This document shows, piece by piece, positions 25,513-34,186 of a DNA stretch of 64,000 bases. The stretch lies in assembly GCA_026708115.1 (NCBI GenBank), contig JAPOVL010000035.1:146494-210493 (forward strand), given 5' to 3'. Every line of letters begins with the position of its first letter. The first letter of the stretch is position 1. Position numbers and translations under genes: made by a program. Source of the DNA: Chloroflexota bacterium (GTDB taxonomy: Bacteria > Chloroflexota > Anaerolineae > Aggregatilineales > Phototrophicaceae). The notes beneath the pieces were generated by a model. It made no database searches and was not told where the DNA came from. It saw only the letters and a list, made by a program, of their open reading frames with translations.

Positions 25513-27591
25513 ATGTTAGAACCTGCCCATATTTTCCCGCCAGTCAGCGACGCCGCGCCGCTCGTTTACGACCCGGCTGTTCATCTCGTCGCCAATACCA
25601 TCGATAACGGCGTCTTTCACAGTGCCTGGATGTCTGCCGAGTATGCCGTCGCCTTGGTGGAGCGCGCTTCGCCAGCCGAGATTGAACGCGCTGAAGCGGT
25701 CATCAATGCCGTCCTGGATTGTCAGGATACCGATACGCGCTCGCCCCACTACGGCAACTTCAAGTGGGAGCATGAAGACGAAGCCGTTGAAGACTTGAAT
25801 GCCGTGCAATTTGTACTTGTCCGGCTGATACCGCTGCTGTTGAATCATGCCGAGCGCCTTTCCACCGAACTTGTCGAGCGCGTCAAAGCCCGCATCCAGC
25901 TGGGCTTGGACGAAATTCGCCGGATTGATGTCTCACCCAAATATTCCAATATCGTGGCGCAAGACATCGCCAATTCACTCTTGGGCGGTCAACTCTTGAA
26001 TCTGCCGGAATACGCGCAGCGCGGTGCGAAAAAACTCCGTGATTGGCTGAGCATGATCGATGAGAGCGGCATACCGCATGAGTACAACAGCCCGACATAC
26101 TCATTCGTATGTATCGAAGCGTTGCACAAGATAGTCGCGTTTTCGGAACAGTCCCAAGCCAGATTGCTGGCGCAGCTGATCATATCGCGCATCGGATTGA
26201 GCGTCGCCCTGCGTCTGCATCCCGAAACGGGCCGCCTGGCGCCGCCGCACTGCCGCGCATATTATCCGGCCTTGGTCTGCAGGACGGCTGCCGAGGTCAC
26301 CGCCTTCGCCCGGATGATCGAAGAAGGCAAACTCCCCGCCTGGCTCGAGGCAGTGCGGCAGCGCCGCCCCATCCCGCTGGAAGTGAGCGAAACCTCCGAT
26401 GCCGGCGCCAGCGTCGTTATCAGCAGCTACCTGCATTCTGAATTCAGCCTCGGCTTGGCGACGCAAGAACTGGCCACGCAATCGAACCGCTTCATCAGCA
26501 ACCAATCAAACGTCTTCTCCATCCAGTACACCAGGCAGAAGCCCAGTCCGGGCGTGGTTTTCTCCCGCTATTTGATTAATGACAAGTGGCTGGGCGACTA
26601 CCGAACCACGCCTTCGCGATCTAATGACCAGGTCTTCCGCGATGAGGGCAGTTTTCGCGGCGTGCTCGCGGGTCCGCGCGCTTTCGGCTTGTACACTTCT
26701 CGAGAATTGGATGCCTGGTCCCGCTGTTCCAGCGCCAAAGCCGTCCTGATCTGGAGCAGCGCGGAAGACGTCGATGAGATCTGGATCGATGGTACCAGCC
26801 TGGGCGACCTGCCGGCAAATGTTCCCGAGGGCGCTGCTATTGTGGTGGGATGCGGTGACGTCTATATCCTGATTCGTCCCCTCGCGCGCGCCAAGCTCGG
26901 TGTTGAGGCGCCTATTATCATTGCGGAACGACGCGGCTGTCTGGCGCTTGAGATGTACAACTATCGCGGACCTGACAAGACCTTTTGGGAATTGGCTAAT
27001 CCCGGCGCGTTTTTCCAGGGCTACGTCCATAACGGCTTCTTCGTTGAAGTCGCGGCAAAAGATCAATGCGGCAGCGCCAAAGACCTGTACGAAACCTTCG
27101 CCGCCGGGCAACTCAGCGAAGAACTGGAGGACGCGCGCACCTTTGATGGCGTCAGCCCGCGGCAATGGAGCCTGGCTTATAGCCGGGACGATCTCGCGCT
27201 TGGCATTGATGTCGATCTGATGCGCTGGCGCATCCAGCGCCGTTGGGCAGGGGGGGCGAAGCTTGGCTGCCCCATGCTGGACTCCCCAGTCGCCCGGGAG
27301 AGCCGCTCGGGACTGATTGAGCTCGGGAACGCGCGCCTGGCTTGCGGCAGGGATGCCGCCTGGCTAGTTGCCATCCCCGAAGCTGACCTATGGGTTGGCG
27401 CCTTTCATGGTCCCGAGGCCGCGGCCTTGACGCTGGACATTGCCGAAAACCAGGTCCACCTTGAAACTTTGCAAGCTGGCATGGTGCTCTGGGATAAAGG
27501 CCACGTCACCATCGACGCGCTGGGGCTGCAAGCCGAGCCGCATGTAGTCGGCGCGAAAGCCCTGCATGTCATACGCCGCGACGAGGGCTGA
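25513..27591 (+). CDS. Large protein of unknown family, candidate cytoplasmic polysaccharide lyase-like
   Basis: A 692-aa protein I cannot place in a named family. There is no signal peptide. The first ~300 residues are mostly helical with conserved-looking SPHYGNFKWE (about 77-86), PKYSNIVAQDIANSLLGGQL (about 141-160), HEYNSPTYSF (about 188-197) and PPHCRAYYP (about 242-250). The rest (about 300-690) looks beta-rich. A helical toroid followed by a beta-sandwich is the layout of several uronate lyases and of heparinase-like proteins, and the cluster (sulfatase, GH88, importer) would suit such an enzyme. This is inference only; it could equally be a hydrolase or a non-catalytic protein. It follows the DppF gene by 33 bases and converges on GH88. 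Confidence 0.45.
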   Translation: MLEPAHIFPPVSDAAPLVYDPAVHLVANTIDNGVFHSAWMSAEYAVALVERASPAEIERAEAVINAVLDCQDTDTRSPHYGNFKWEHEDEAVEDLNAVQFVLVRLIPLLLNHAERLSTELVERVKARIQLGLDEIRRIDVSPKYSNIVAQDIANSLLGGQLLNLPEYAQRGAKKLRDWLSMIDESGIPHEYNSPTYSFVCIEALHKIVAFSEQSQARLLAQLIISRIGLSVALRLHPETGRLAPPHCRAYYPALVCRTAAEVTAFARMIEEGKLPAWLEAVRQRRPIPLEVSETSDAGASVVISSYLHSEFSLGLATQELATQSNRFISNQSNVFSIQYTRQKPSPGVVFSRYLINDKWLGDYRTTPSRSNDQVFRDEGSFRGVLAGPRAFGLYTSRELDAWSRCSSAKAVLIWSSAEDVDEIWIDGTSLGDLPANVPEGAAIVVGCGDVYILIRPLARAKLGVEAPIIIAERRGCLALEMYNYRGPDKTFWELANPGAFFQGYVHNGFFVEVAAKDQCGSAKDLYETFAAGQLSEELEDARTFDGVSPRQWSLAYSRDDLALGIDVDLMRWRIQRRWAGGAKLGCPMLDSPVARESRSGLIELGNARLACGRDAAWLVAIPEADLWVGAFHGPEAAALTLDIAENQVHLETLQAGMVLWDKGHVTIDALGLQAEPHVVGAKALHVIRRDEG

Positions 27592-27600
27592 GGCAAGGCT

Positions 27601-28749
27601 CTAGCAGGCTGGCCGCGCCGAGACCGCTGGCTTCTTGTCGCTCAGGCTATGCAGCGCGTCAAGCAGCGCTTCCAGGAAGAAATACTCGCCCCACATGACG
27701 CTCTCATTGACGCCCAAGCCTTTGTCCTGGTGATAAACCCCGCCCTGCAAGATGCCTTCCCAATTCGGCGTGTCGATTGCCAGGAAGGTTGGCTGCAAGA
27801 GCGTATCCAGAATCCTAAGCGCATGACCCCGATACATGCGCCCGCGAATAGCGTCGGTGGTCAGGTCGGCTAACTGCAAGAAAGCGCTGGCGGCAATCGC
27901 GGCCGCTGAACTTTCGTACGGGTAAGCTGGGTCCGGCTCCGACCAATCATTCGGTGGCACGCCGTGCCCGGGACTGCGTTCGATGTAAAATGCGGCGCAA
28001 TCTTCGGCCGTCTTCAGGAAGCAGCTGTCGCCAGTAAAGCGATAGACGGTGCCGAAACCGTAGATTGCCCAGGTTAAGCCCCGCGCCCAGGACGAATCGT
28101 CCCGCCAACCTTGGTGGGTCGCCTGGCGCAAAAACTCGCCTGTTTCTGTATTGAAGAGCCCTTCGTGCGCGCTGCTGCCATCGCCGCGGACCAGATAGCG
28201 GCGCGTCGTATGACAATGCCTCGCCGCGTTTTCCCATAAAGTCGCATCGCCGCTCTGCCGGGCAGCGTAGAAAATGATGCCCACATTCATCATGATATCG
28301 ATGAAGAGACTCGCGCCAGATACAAAGGAGGGCAGATATTCCCCTCTTTCACGAAAACGCGAACCGGCAGTGCGCCCAGCCTCAACGATCACATCGTTGA
28401 TGAATGCCTCCGGCGCATGATCGTGCCAACGCTTCCAGGTCGACCAAAACAGAAATCCCAGATCATGGACCGCCCTGTCCGTCTTGCGATGTTCAATCAG
28501 GCGCGAATAATGTATGGCTTGATCCCGCCACCATGATTCCTTTGTGTAGGTGTACATCAGCCACAATTGCCCGCCCAGAAAGCCTTCACACCAGTTGGTC
28601 CAGGCTTCGCCGCCATGCTTCCATTTGCCATTCTGCGTATACATGGGGAAGTAATCGGGATGGGCGGACAGCAAGCGTCGCAGTTGCTTCCCCGCAAATG
28701 CAAAGGCGCTGTGGATGCGCTCGCCCAGACGCCCTTCGTTTTGAATCAC
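27601..28749 (-). CDS. Glycoside hydrolase family 88/105, unsaturated glucuronyl hydrolase
   Basis: A 382-aa (alpha/alpha)6 enzyme that hydrates and cleaves the 4,5-unsaturated uronic acid left by polysaccharide lyases. RAVHDLGFLFWSTW holds the first catalytic Asp, LFIDIMMNVGI the second, and SSWARGLTWAIYGFG and NDWSEPDPAYPYESSAAAI are family hallmarks. The track ORF begins at 28986, but an in-frame GTG at 28749 is preceded by AGGAGG with 4 bases between, giving the usual family length of about 380 aa; the longer N-terminus is atypical. No signal peptide, so cytoplasmic. It converges with the 692-aa gene 9 bases away. Confidence 0.9.
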   Translation of the reverse strand: MIQNEGRLGERIHSAFAFAGKQLRRLLSAHPDYFPMYTQNGKWKHGGEAWTNWCEGFLGGQLWLMYTYTKESWWRDQAIHYSRLIEHRKTDRAVHDLGFLFWSTWKRWHDHAPEAFINDVIVEAGRTAGSRFRERGEYLPSFVSGASLFIDIMMNVGIIFYAARQSGDATLWENAARHCHTTRRYLVRGDGSSAHEGLFNTETGEFLRQATHQGWRDDSSWARGLTWAIYGFGTVYRFTGDSCFLKTAEDCAAFYIERSPGHGVPPNDWSEPDPAYPYESSAAAIAASAFLQLADLTTDAIRGRMYRGHALRILDTLLQPTFLAIDTPNWEGILQGGVYHQDKGLGVNESVMWGEYFFLEALLDALHSLSDKKPAVSARPAC

Positions 28750-28849
28750 ATTACCTCCTGCTAATATCTTTTTGGACTCCGGCCTGCCAGGATCGAATTT
28801 CACAACCAAAGATATCGAGCCGAGCCGCCTCTTCAATTGGCATGAGTTG

Positions 28850-28855
28850 ATTATA
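28850..28855 (-). promoter_or_regulatory. Possible -10 element for GH88 gene
   Basis: A perfect TATAAT on the minus strand lies about 100 bases before the GTG start. The expected -35 position shows no good match, so an activator may be needed. The rest of the 298-base divergent gap holds the promoter for the CoA-transferase operon. Confidence 0.25.
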
Positions 28856-28968
28856 GTGTAAAATACTTGGTGCGGACGCCTCCAGCCGCTGCAGAGCCTC
28901 TCAGTTGCTGCTGCTGATTGTCCTTGACAGCTACGGCGCCGCTGCGACCAACTCATCCCTTCATCCTT

Positions 28969-28997
28969 TTGACAGCCGCCATGCATTCACCTATTAT
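28969..28997 (+). promoter_or_regulatory. Strong sigma-70-type promoter for CoA-transferase operon
   Basis: TTGACA, exactly 17 bases, then TATTAT, ending about 50 bases before the ATG at 29048. It is one of the best matches in the window. Confidence 0.6.
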
Positions 28998-29047
28998 ATT
29001 TGGGGTAAATCGGGCTGATTCGACGACCTCGGAGTTTTACTTAACTA

Positions 29048-30646
29048 ATGCCAAAGAATAAACTCGCCTCGCTAGCGGCTGCCGTTGAAATGATCCCGGA
29101 TCATGCCATCGTGTCAGTCAGTTCATCAAGTGGCTTGGGCTGCCCGGATGCAACCCTGAAGGCAATAGGCCAGCGCTTCGATAAAACAGGCGCGCCGCGT
29201 AACATCACCACCATCCATCCAATCGCAGCCGGAGACATGTACGGCATCGATGGCATCGATCACATCGCCAAGAAGGGCCTGCTCAAGCGCGTCATAGCCG
29301 GTTCATATCCCAGCGGACCGTCTTCCCGAGAGTCGCCGCGAATCTGGCAAATGATTCACAACAATGAGGTCGAAGCCTATAACTTGCCCAGCGGCATTAT
29401 TTTCCATATGCACCGAGAAGCCGCCGCAAAACGCCCCGGTGTCCTGACGAAGATTGGTTGGGATACAGTCGTTGATCCCGCGCATCGTGGCGGGAAAATG
29501 AATAGTATCACCGGGGAAGATATCGTTACACGGGTCGAGTTTGCCGGCGACGAATGGCTATTCTACAAGTCGATTCCGGTAGACGTCGCCATCGTTCGGG
29601 GTACAACTGCCGATGAAGCCGGCAATCTGTCGATGGAGCATGAAGGCGCCTATCTGGGTGTCTTGGACCAGGCCCTGGCCGCGCGCAACAACGGCGGTAT
29701 CGTCATAGCGCAGGTCAAGCGCATTGCTCCCAGTGGCAGTTTGCCGCCCCAGTCCATTCGCGTGCCAAGTACGCTGATCGATTGCATCGTTCTCGATCCC
29801 GAACAATTGCAGACCACGCAAACGCAGTATGAACCCGCGATCAGCGGCGAGTTGCCGCGTCCTATGACCAGCTTCCCTCATGTGGAATGGGGCATCTCCA
29901 AAGTCATCGCCAGGCGCGCCGCCATGACACTCAAGGAGGGTGAATCAGTTAACCTCGGCTTTGGTATTTCCGCCCTTGTTCCTTATATCTTGCTAGAAGA
30001 AGGGCTGCACGGTTCAGTCACATGGGTGATAGAACAGGGCGCGGTCGGGGGCCTGCCCCTACAAGATTTTCAGTTTGGCTGCGCCTCCAACCTCGAAGCC
30101 ATTATCCCCTCGCCAGATCAATTCACCTACTTGCAAGGCGCTGGTTTCGATCGCACATTGCTGTCATTTATGGAAGTGGACGCGGCGGGCAGTGTTAATG
30201 TGTCCCGGCTGGCGTCCAAACCCCACGTTACCGCGGGTATCGGCGGCTTTATCGATATAACATCGGGGGCAAAACATATTGTGTTCAGTGGCGCTTTCAC
30301 CGCTGGTGGTCTCAAACTCGCAGTCGACGACGGGCAGCTTCGGATTCTGCAAGAAGGACGCTTCAAGAAATTTGTTCCCCATATAGAAGAAGTCACCTTC
30401 AGCGGTCTGCGCGCGCGTCAAACCGGCCAGAAGGTAACTTACATCACCGAGCGCTGCGTCATCAGTTTGGAGTCGCAAGGTCTTACTGTGACAGAGATTG
30501 CGCCGGGCATGCGCCTGGAAGAGGATGTGCTTTGTCAAGCAAGTATAGATTTGCATGTCAGCCCAAATCTTACTGTGATGGACGCGGAACTGTTTTCACC
30601 GGCGCCGATGCAACTGAAGCTTCGGAAGAAACCGAGCATGCCATGA
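29048..30646 (+). CDS. Acyl-CoA:acetate/propionate CoA-transferase (family I, fused subunits)
   Basis: A 532-aa enzyme with both CoA-transferase halves in one chain, like YdiF and propionate CoA-transferase. The N-terminal half has VSVSSSSGLGCPDATLKAI and the NLPSGIIFHMHREAAAKRPG segment. The C-terminal half has ESVNLGFGISALVPYILLEE and VIEQGAVGGLP, where the Glu forms the covalent glutamyl-CoA intermediate. It moves CoA between short acyl groups, linking a carboxylic acid to the downstream enoyl-CoA hydratase, with which it overlaps by 4 bases. The acid substrate is unknown. Confidence 0.9.
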   Translation: MPKNKLASLAAAVEMIPDHAIVSVSSSSGLGCPDATLKAIGQRFDKTGAPRNITTIHPIAAGDMYGIDGIDHIAKKGLLKRVIAGSYPSGPSSRESPRIWQMIHNNEVEAYNLPSGIIFHMHREAAAKRPGVLTKIGWDTVVDPAHRGGKMNSITGEDIVTRVEFAGDEWLFYKSIPVDVAIVRGTTADEAGNLSMEHEGAYLGVLDQALAARNNGGIVIAQVKRIAPSGSLPPQSIRVPSTLIDCIVLDPEQLQTTQTQYEPAISGELPRPMTSFPHVEWGISKVIARRAAMTLKEGESVNLGFGISALVPYILLEEGLHGSVTWVIEQGAVGGLPLQDFQFGCASNLEAIIPSPDQFTYLQGAGFDRTLLSFMEVDAAGSVNVSRLASKPHVTAGIGGFIDITSGAKHIVFSGAFTAGGLKLAVDDGQLRILQEGRFKKFVPHIEEVTFSGLRARQTGQKVTYITERCVISLESQGLTVTEIAPGMRLEEDVLCQASIDLHVSPNLTVMDAELFSPAPMQLKLRKKPSMP

Positions 30647-31416
30647 GCAAGATCGATTTCTCTGTCCAAGGGCATATCGCTCATATTCAGTTGAACCGTC
30701 CTGAAAAACTGAATGCGATTGATCGCGATATGCTCGTCGAGTTAAGTGAGATTGTCGAGCAAGTTGACCGCAATGTTGAGGCGCGCGTGGTTGTCCTCCG
30801 CGCCGGCGGAAAACGCGCCTTCTGCGTCGGCGCCGATATCCATACCTGGACATCGCTTGCCCCCCTGGATATGTGGCGACGCTGGATCCGCGATGGCCAC
30901 CGCTTGTTTGATCGTATTGCGGCGCTCCGCCAACCGGTGATCGCTGTTCTCAACGGCTTCACCTTGGGCGGCGGTTTAGAACTGGCTTTAGCCGCGGATA
31001 TTCGTCTGGCAGCCGCAGATATCGAACTTGGTTTTCCCGAAGTATCGATTGCGACGGTACCTGGTTGGGGAGGTACACATCGCTTGCCCGCCTTGATCGG
31101 CGCCGGACGCGCCAAACAGATGATTTTCTCGGCACAGCGTATTTCGGCAGCGACAGCGGAACATTGGGGGCTTGTCAACGAAGTCTTGCCGCCCGATCAA
31201 TTGGACAGTCGCGCGGATGAACTGGCGCGGCAGATCGCGGCCAATGCGCCCCTGGCTGTGCAATTTGCCAAGCAAGCCATCAATGGCGCGCATCAGGGTG
31301 CGGCGGGTTCTACACTGGAAGGGCTTGCCGGCGCGCTTGCCGCTCACACACAAGATGCGCAAGAAGGCATGGCGTCATTTAACGAAAGACGCCACCCGAA
31401 CTATTCAGGCAAGTAA
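30643..31416 (+). CDS. Enoyl-CoA hydratase/isomerase family protein
   Basis: About 257 aa of the crotonase fold: AHIQLNRPEKLNAIDRDML, the oxyanion-hole segment GKRAFCVGADIHTW, and NGFTLGGGLELALAADIRLA. The Glu in LGFPEVSIATVPGWGGTHRL is at a typical catalytic position. The ORF track starts at 30532 inside the CoA-transferase gene; the ATG at 30643 (ATGA overlap with the upstream stop) fits the family's normal N-terminus. With the CoA-transferase it forms a two-gene acyl-CoA unit, closed by a terminator 8 bases after the stop. Confidence 0.92.
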   Translation: MSKIDFSVQGHIAHIQLNRPEKLNAIDRDMLVELSEIVEQVDRNVEARVVVLRAGGKRAFCVGADIHTWTSLAPLDMWRRWIRDGHRLFDRIAALRQPVIAVLNGFTLGGGLELALAADIRLAAADIELGFPEVSIATVPGWGGTHRLPALIGAGRAKQMIFSAQRISAATAEHWGLVNEVLPPDQLDSRADELARQIAANAPLAVQFAKQAINGAHQGAAGSTLEGLAGALAAHTQDAQEGMASFNERRHPNYSGK

Positions 31417-31423
31417 GACATCG

Positions 31424-31441
31424 GCCGAGTGATCGGCTTTT
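31424..31441 (+). terminator. Rho-independent-type terminator of the CoA-transferase operon
   Basis: GCCGA-GTGA-TCGGC forms a 5-bp stem with a tetraloop followed by TTTTG, 7 bases past the enoyl-CoA hydratase stop codon. Confidence 0.65.
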
Positions 31442-31546
31442 GTTGTCTCCCTCTGCGCTTGAAATGCATCTTAGGTAGCGCCATTCTCATCCAGAACTGT
31501 TGTGGGAACCGCGCGCAATATATCGTCAAGGCGCATGAATCCTCGC

Positions 31547-31696
31547 TTCGGGATTAGCGACCGGATCGTCATTCTAAACCGCGGTCGGATTGTTGAACAA
31601 GGCACAGCGGAAGAGGTCATCAGGAATCCGCAACATCCTTATTCCCAGTCCCTGATTCAAGCCATTCCTCCGCCGAATCCCGACATCCAATGGTGA
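31547..31696 (+). pseudogene. C-terminal fragment of a Dpp/Opp-type ABC ATPase
   Basis: ISDRIVILNRGRIVEQGTAE and NPQHPYSQSLIQAIPPPNP are the post-switch end of a DppF-type ATPase (compare [19 protein letters not shown]...F.NP.HPYT..L). Walker A, Walker B and signature are absent, and upstream sequence in any frame does not continue the homology. About 50 codons remain. It resembles but does not equal the intact ATPases at 23.3-25.5 kb, so it is probably a remnant of another system. Confidence 0.65.
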
Positions 31697-31959
31697 TGGC
31701 CCTTTTGCCTGACCGCCCATTGCTTCTTCCACGAATCATGAACGCTAACGGAAAGAGCTGACGTGAAATCGGTATCGGGTTCGAGCAACAAGCAAGCGCC
31801 GTTTTACCCCAGTGGCAGCGCGGATATTGACATTGTATGACGCGATATCACGGCCGCGCACAGTACCGGGCGTATTTGCCGATATAGGCATACCTCTCGG
31901 GTTATGACCTTAACCATTTAGCTTGGCGAGTCAATTATGAGGTGGGGTTCGCAAGATAT

Positions 31960-32777
31960 TCAGTCTTGCGGTGTCTTACCTTCCAAAGACCTGCTGACAA
32001 AGCGCTCACGGTTGGTCAGCTGAATCGTCATGCCGCCGTCGGTGAAGATGTTGGCGCCGGTCACATACGAGGATTGCTCCCCCGCCAGGAAGAGCACCAC
32101 GTTGCCCACCTCGCGCGGGGATTGCACACGACCAAGCGGGATGTTGTCCATCCAGTGCTGCCGCGCCAGCTCGGCGTCTTCCGCGGCGTCCTGGATATCG
32201 TTCCAGATCTGGGTGTCCGTCAGACCCGGACTGATAGCATTGACGCGAATGCCGTAGGGGGCGAATTCGATCGCCATGGAACGAGTCATCATATCGACGC
32301 CGCCCTTGGAGGCGGCATAGGGGGCGGTAGCCGGCAAGGTAGCGACGGTGTGCACGCTAGCGATATTGATGATATTGCCGCTGCGCCGCGCGACCATCGC
32401 CTCCAGCGCGTAACGACTGCAGAGAAGACTGCCCTTCAGATCCACGTCGACGACACGGTCCCAGTCGGCTTCGTCCATTTCCAGCGTTGGCTTCACGAAG
32501 TTCACGCCGGCATTGTTAACCAGCGTGTCAATCTTACCGTAGGCTGAGAGGGTTTGGTCAATGAGTCTCTTGCAGTCATCCGCCTTGGAGACGTCGGTCT
32601 TGACGAACAGACCCTTGCGTAGCACTGCTGTAAGTCGGCTGTGACCTGCGCGCCCAGCCGCTAATTGATGTCCGCGACGACAACTTCCGCGTCCGCTTCG
32701 GCGAAACACTCCGCAATGCCGGCACCTATGCCGCTGGCCGCACCGGTAACAACAGCAATATGCCCGTTCCAAGTCAT
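31960..32777 (-). pseudogene. SDR-family oxidoreductase, inactivated by nonsense mutation and 1-base deletion
   Basis: Reading from the ATG at 32777 gives MTWNGHIAVVTGAASGIGAG and on to VVVADIN, then a TAG where the intact paralogue at 62835 has GAG (Glu). About 20 codons later one base is missing in TACGCAAGGG (paralogue TATGGCAAAGG), after which the frame returns to GLFVKTDVSKADDCKRL and remains open to the stop. Total length is 818 bases against 819 in the paralogue, as expected for one deletion. NNAG, catalytic Ser/Tyr/Lys (APYAASKGG) remain in the 3' part. The ORF-track version (start 32772) has a nonsense N-terminus. It lies at the end of the minus-strand sugar locus. Confidence 0.88.
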
Positions 32778-32894
32778 TGCAGCAGCTTTCTTATTAATAA
32801 GTACTTTTTGCGGAATATTTTACTCAACCCGGTATCTTAATGGTCAAGTCCAGGAATTGTATCGCGGCGGCTGATAGAATGCAAAACAACGGTC

Positions 32895-33752
32895 TCAAGC
32901 ATCCAGGTGGTAGAAGGCCGCGGCGTTGTCGTGGAAAAGTTTCTTCAACTCTTCTTCAGAACAACCCTCAACCGCCCAGGCAAGCGTTTCTACCCAACGT
33001 GGATACTCTGTCGCCTGATAGGCGACAGGCCAATCGCCGCCATACATCACGCGATCAAAACCAAAACATTCGATGACATGATCAATATAAGGTTTGAGCT
33101 GTTCCTTGGTCCAATGGCGATGATCCGCCTCCGTGACCAGACCCGAGATTTTGCACCAGACGTTGGGAAACTCGGAAAGGGTCTTGATTTCGGCGCGCCA
33201 GGGATCCATCAGGTTATGCTTAATATCCGGCTTGCCAATATGATCCAGGATGAACTGAACATCGGGGCATTGTGCCACCATTTTAATGGTGTTGGCCATT
33301 TGCGGGTGAAAGATGCAAATGTCGAAGCTCAGGCCAAACTCTGGCAGCAGCCGCAGCCCCGCAATAAAATCCGGCCGCAGGCAAAACTCGATATCCGGCT
33401 CAAACTGTATGATGCGGCGGACGCCCTTGATTCGCGGGTTCGCGGACAGTTTTTCCAGTGCGGGACCAGCGGCGTCGCCGAGTTCCAGCGGCGCCCACGG
33501 CACGACTCCTTGAAGCCGTCCGTCTTGGCTGGCAAGGCTTTCTACCCAGTCCGCTTCCTGCTGGAACTGGGCGAAATCCACCTCCGCCTGCAAGAACACC
33601 ATTTTCTCAACAGAGACCGGTCCACAAGCTCGATCGTAGTCCTCGAGCAAATAGGGTTTGTTCAGCAAAGGGATGTCATCCAGCCAGGGATAGCGCAAAA
33701 GCTGAGGATCCCAGACATGGAGATGCGTATCAATAATCGGAAAAGCCGGCAT
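32895..33752 (-). CDS. Amidohydrolase (L-fuconolactonase / PDC-lactonase-like)
   Basis: A 285-aa amidohydrolase_2 enzyme: FPIIDTHLHVWDPQ at the N-terminus supplies the HxH, FILDHIGKPDI near 170 a further His, and YGGDWPV near 235 the final Asp. Relatives hydrolyse sugar lactones (L-fucono-1,5-lactone, L-rhamnono-lactone) or pyrone dicarboxylate. The ATG at 33752 is preferred over the ORF-track start because GGGAGGG lies 7 bases upstream and the protein then starts as the family does. Next to a sugar ABC importer and an SDR (now broken), a dehydrogenase-plus-lactonase route for an aldose such as fucose or rhamnose is plausible. Confidence 0.85.
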   Translation of the reverse strand: MPAFPIIDTHLHVWDPQLLRYPWLDDIPLLNKPYLLEDYDRACGPVSVEKMVFLQAEVDFAQFQQEADWVESLASQDGRLQGVVPWAPLELGDAAGPALEKLSANPRIKGVRRIIQFEPDIEFCLRPDFIAGLRLLPEFGLSFDICIFHPQMANTIKMVAQCPDVQFILDHIGKPDIKHNLMDPWRAEIKTLSEFPNVWCKISGLVTEADHRHWTKEQLKPYIDHVIECFGFDRVMYGGDWPVAYQATEYPRWVETLAWAVEGCSEEELKKLFHDNAAAFYHLDA

Positions 33753-34023
33753 TGCTTCCCTCCCGGTCAATTGCCCGCGTACAATCCTGTCGCGTCTAAT
33801 CCACATTCCAAGACTTTGGATAGCAAATCCAGTCTATATACAGTTGCATACATTGTCAAACTATCGCTACGACTACTCGCGCTATGCGCATGGCAAGCGC
33901 AAGTCTTAACTTTCAGCTGACGCTGTATTGTATTACGTATCGGATCTCGGCAAATGGGTTACGGGCCAAGTGGCGGAAATCAACGGGAGCGGCTGGTTCG
34001 TATAAGCGCGCCGGAAAGATTGG
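33753..34023. other. 270-base gap
   Basis: No feature is supported. It lies between the amidohydrolase and a small ORF on the minus strand. Confidence 0.4.
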
Positions 34024-34185
34024 CTACATGCGGGAATATCTCTTAATAAAGCGCCATTCGCTGAAGTCGGCGCGCGGCGGCACGATGTCATTGAAGATCG
34101 AGCAGTGGCCGACGAGTCCGGAGCCTTCCAGCGCGAAGTAACCGGATTCAATAGCCTTGTCGGTATGGGACAGCTGAAGCTGCAT
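34024..34185 (-). CDS. 53-aa ORF, probably fragment of a larger gene
   Basis: Starting one base after the stop of the upstream phosphatase gene (TGAAATG), the frame encodes MQLQLSHTDKAIESGYFALE, then GLVGHCSIFNDIVPPRADFS and ends FIKRYSRM. The composition looks like real coding sequence (ordered hydrophobic core, no low complexity), but the length suits only the tail of a larger protein. No family recognised. It is too short for the ORF track. It may be a truncated gene fused by deletion behind the phosphatase gene, or a coupled small protein. Confidence 0.4.
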   Translation of the reverse strand: MQLQLSHTDKAIESGYFALEGSGLVGHCSIFNDIVPPRADFSEWRFIKRYSRM

Positions 34186-34186
34186 T

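Larger units (their letters stand above)
31417..31959. other. Intergenic region with ABC ATPase debris
   Basis: Holds a terminator and a 50-codon ATPase fragment (separate entries). From 31697 to 31959 no gene, RNA or repeat is seen. Confidence 0.5.

Noticed and set aside
32907-33920. 337-aa plus-strand ORF opposite the amidohydrolase
   Set aside because: Antisense shadow of a gene with clear catalytic motifs.
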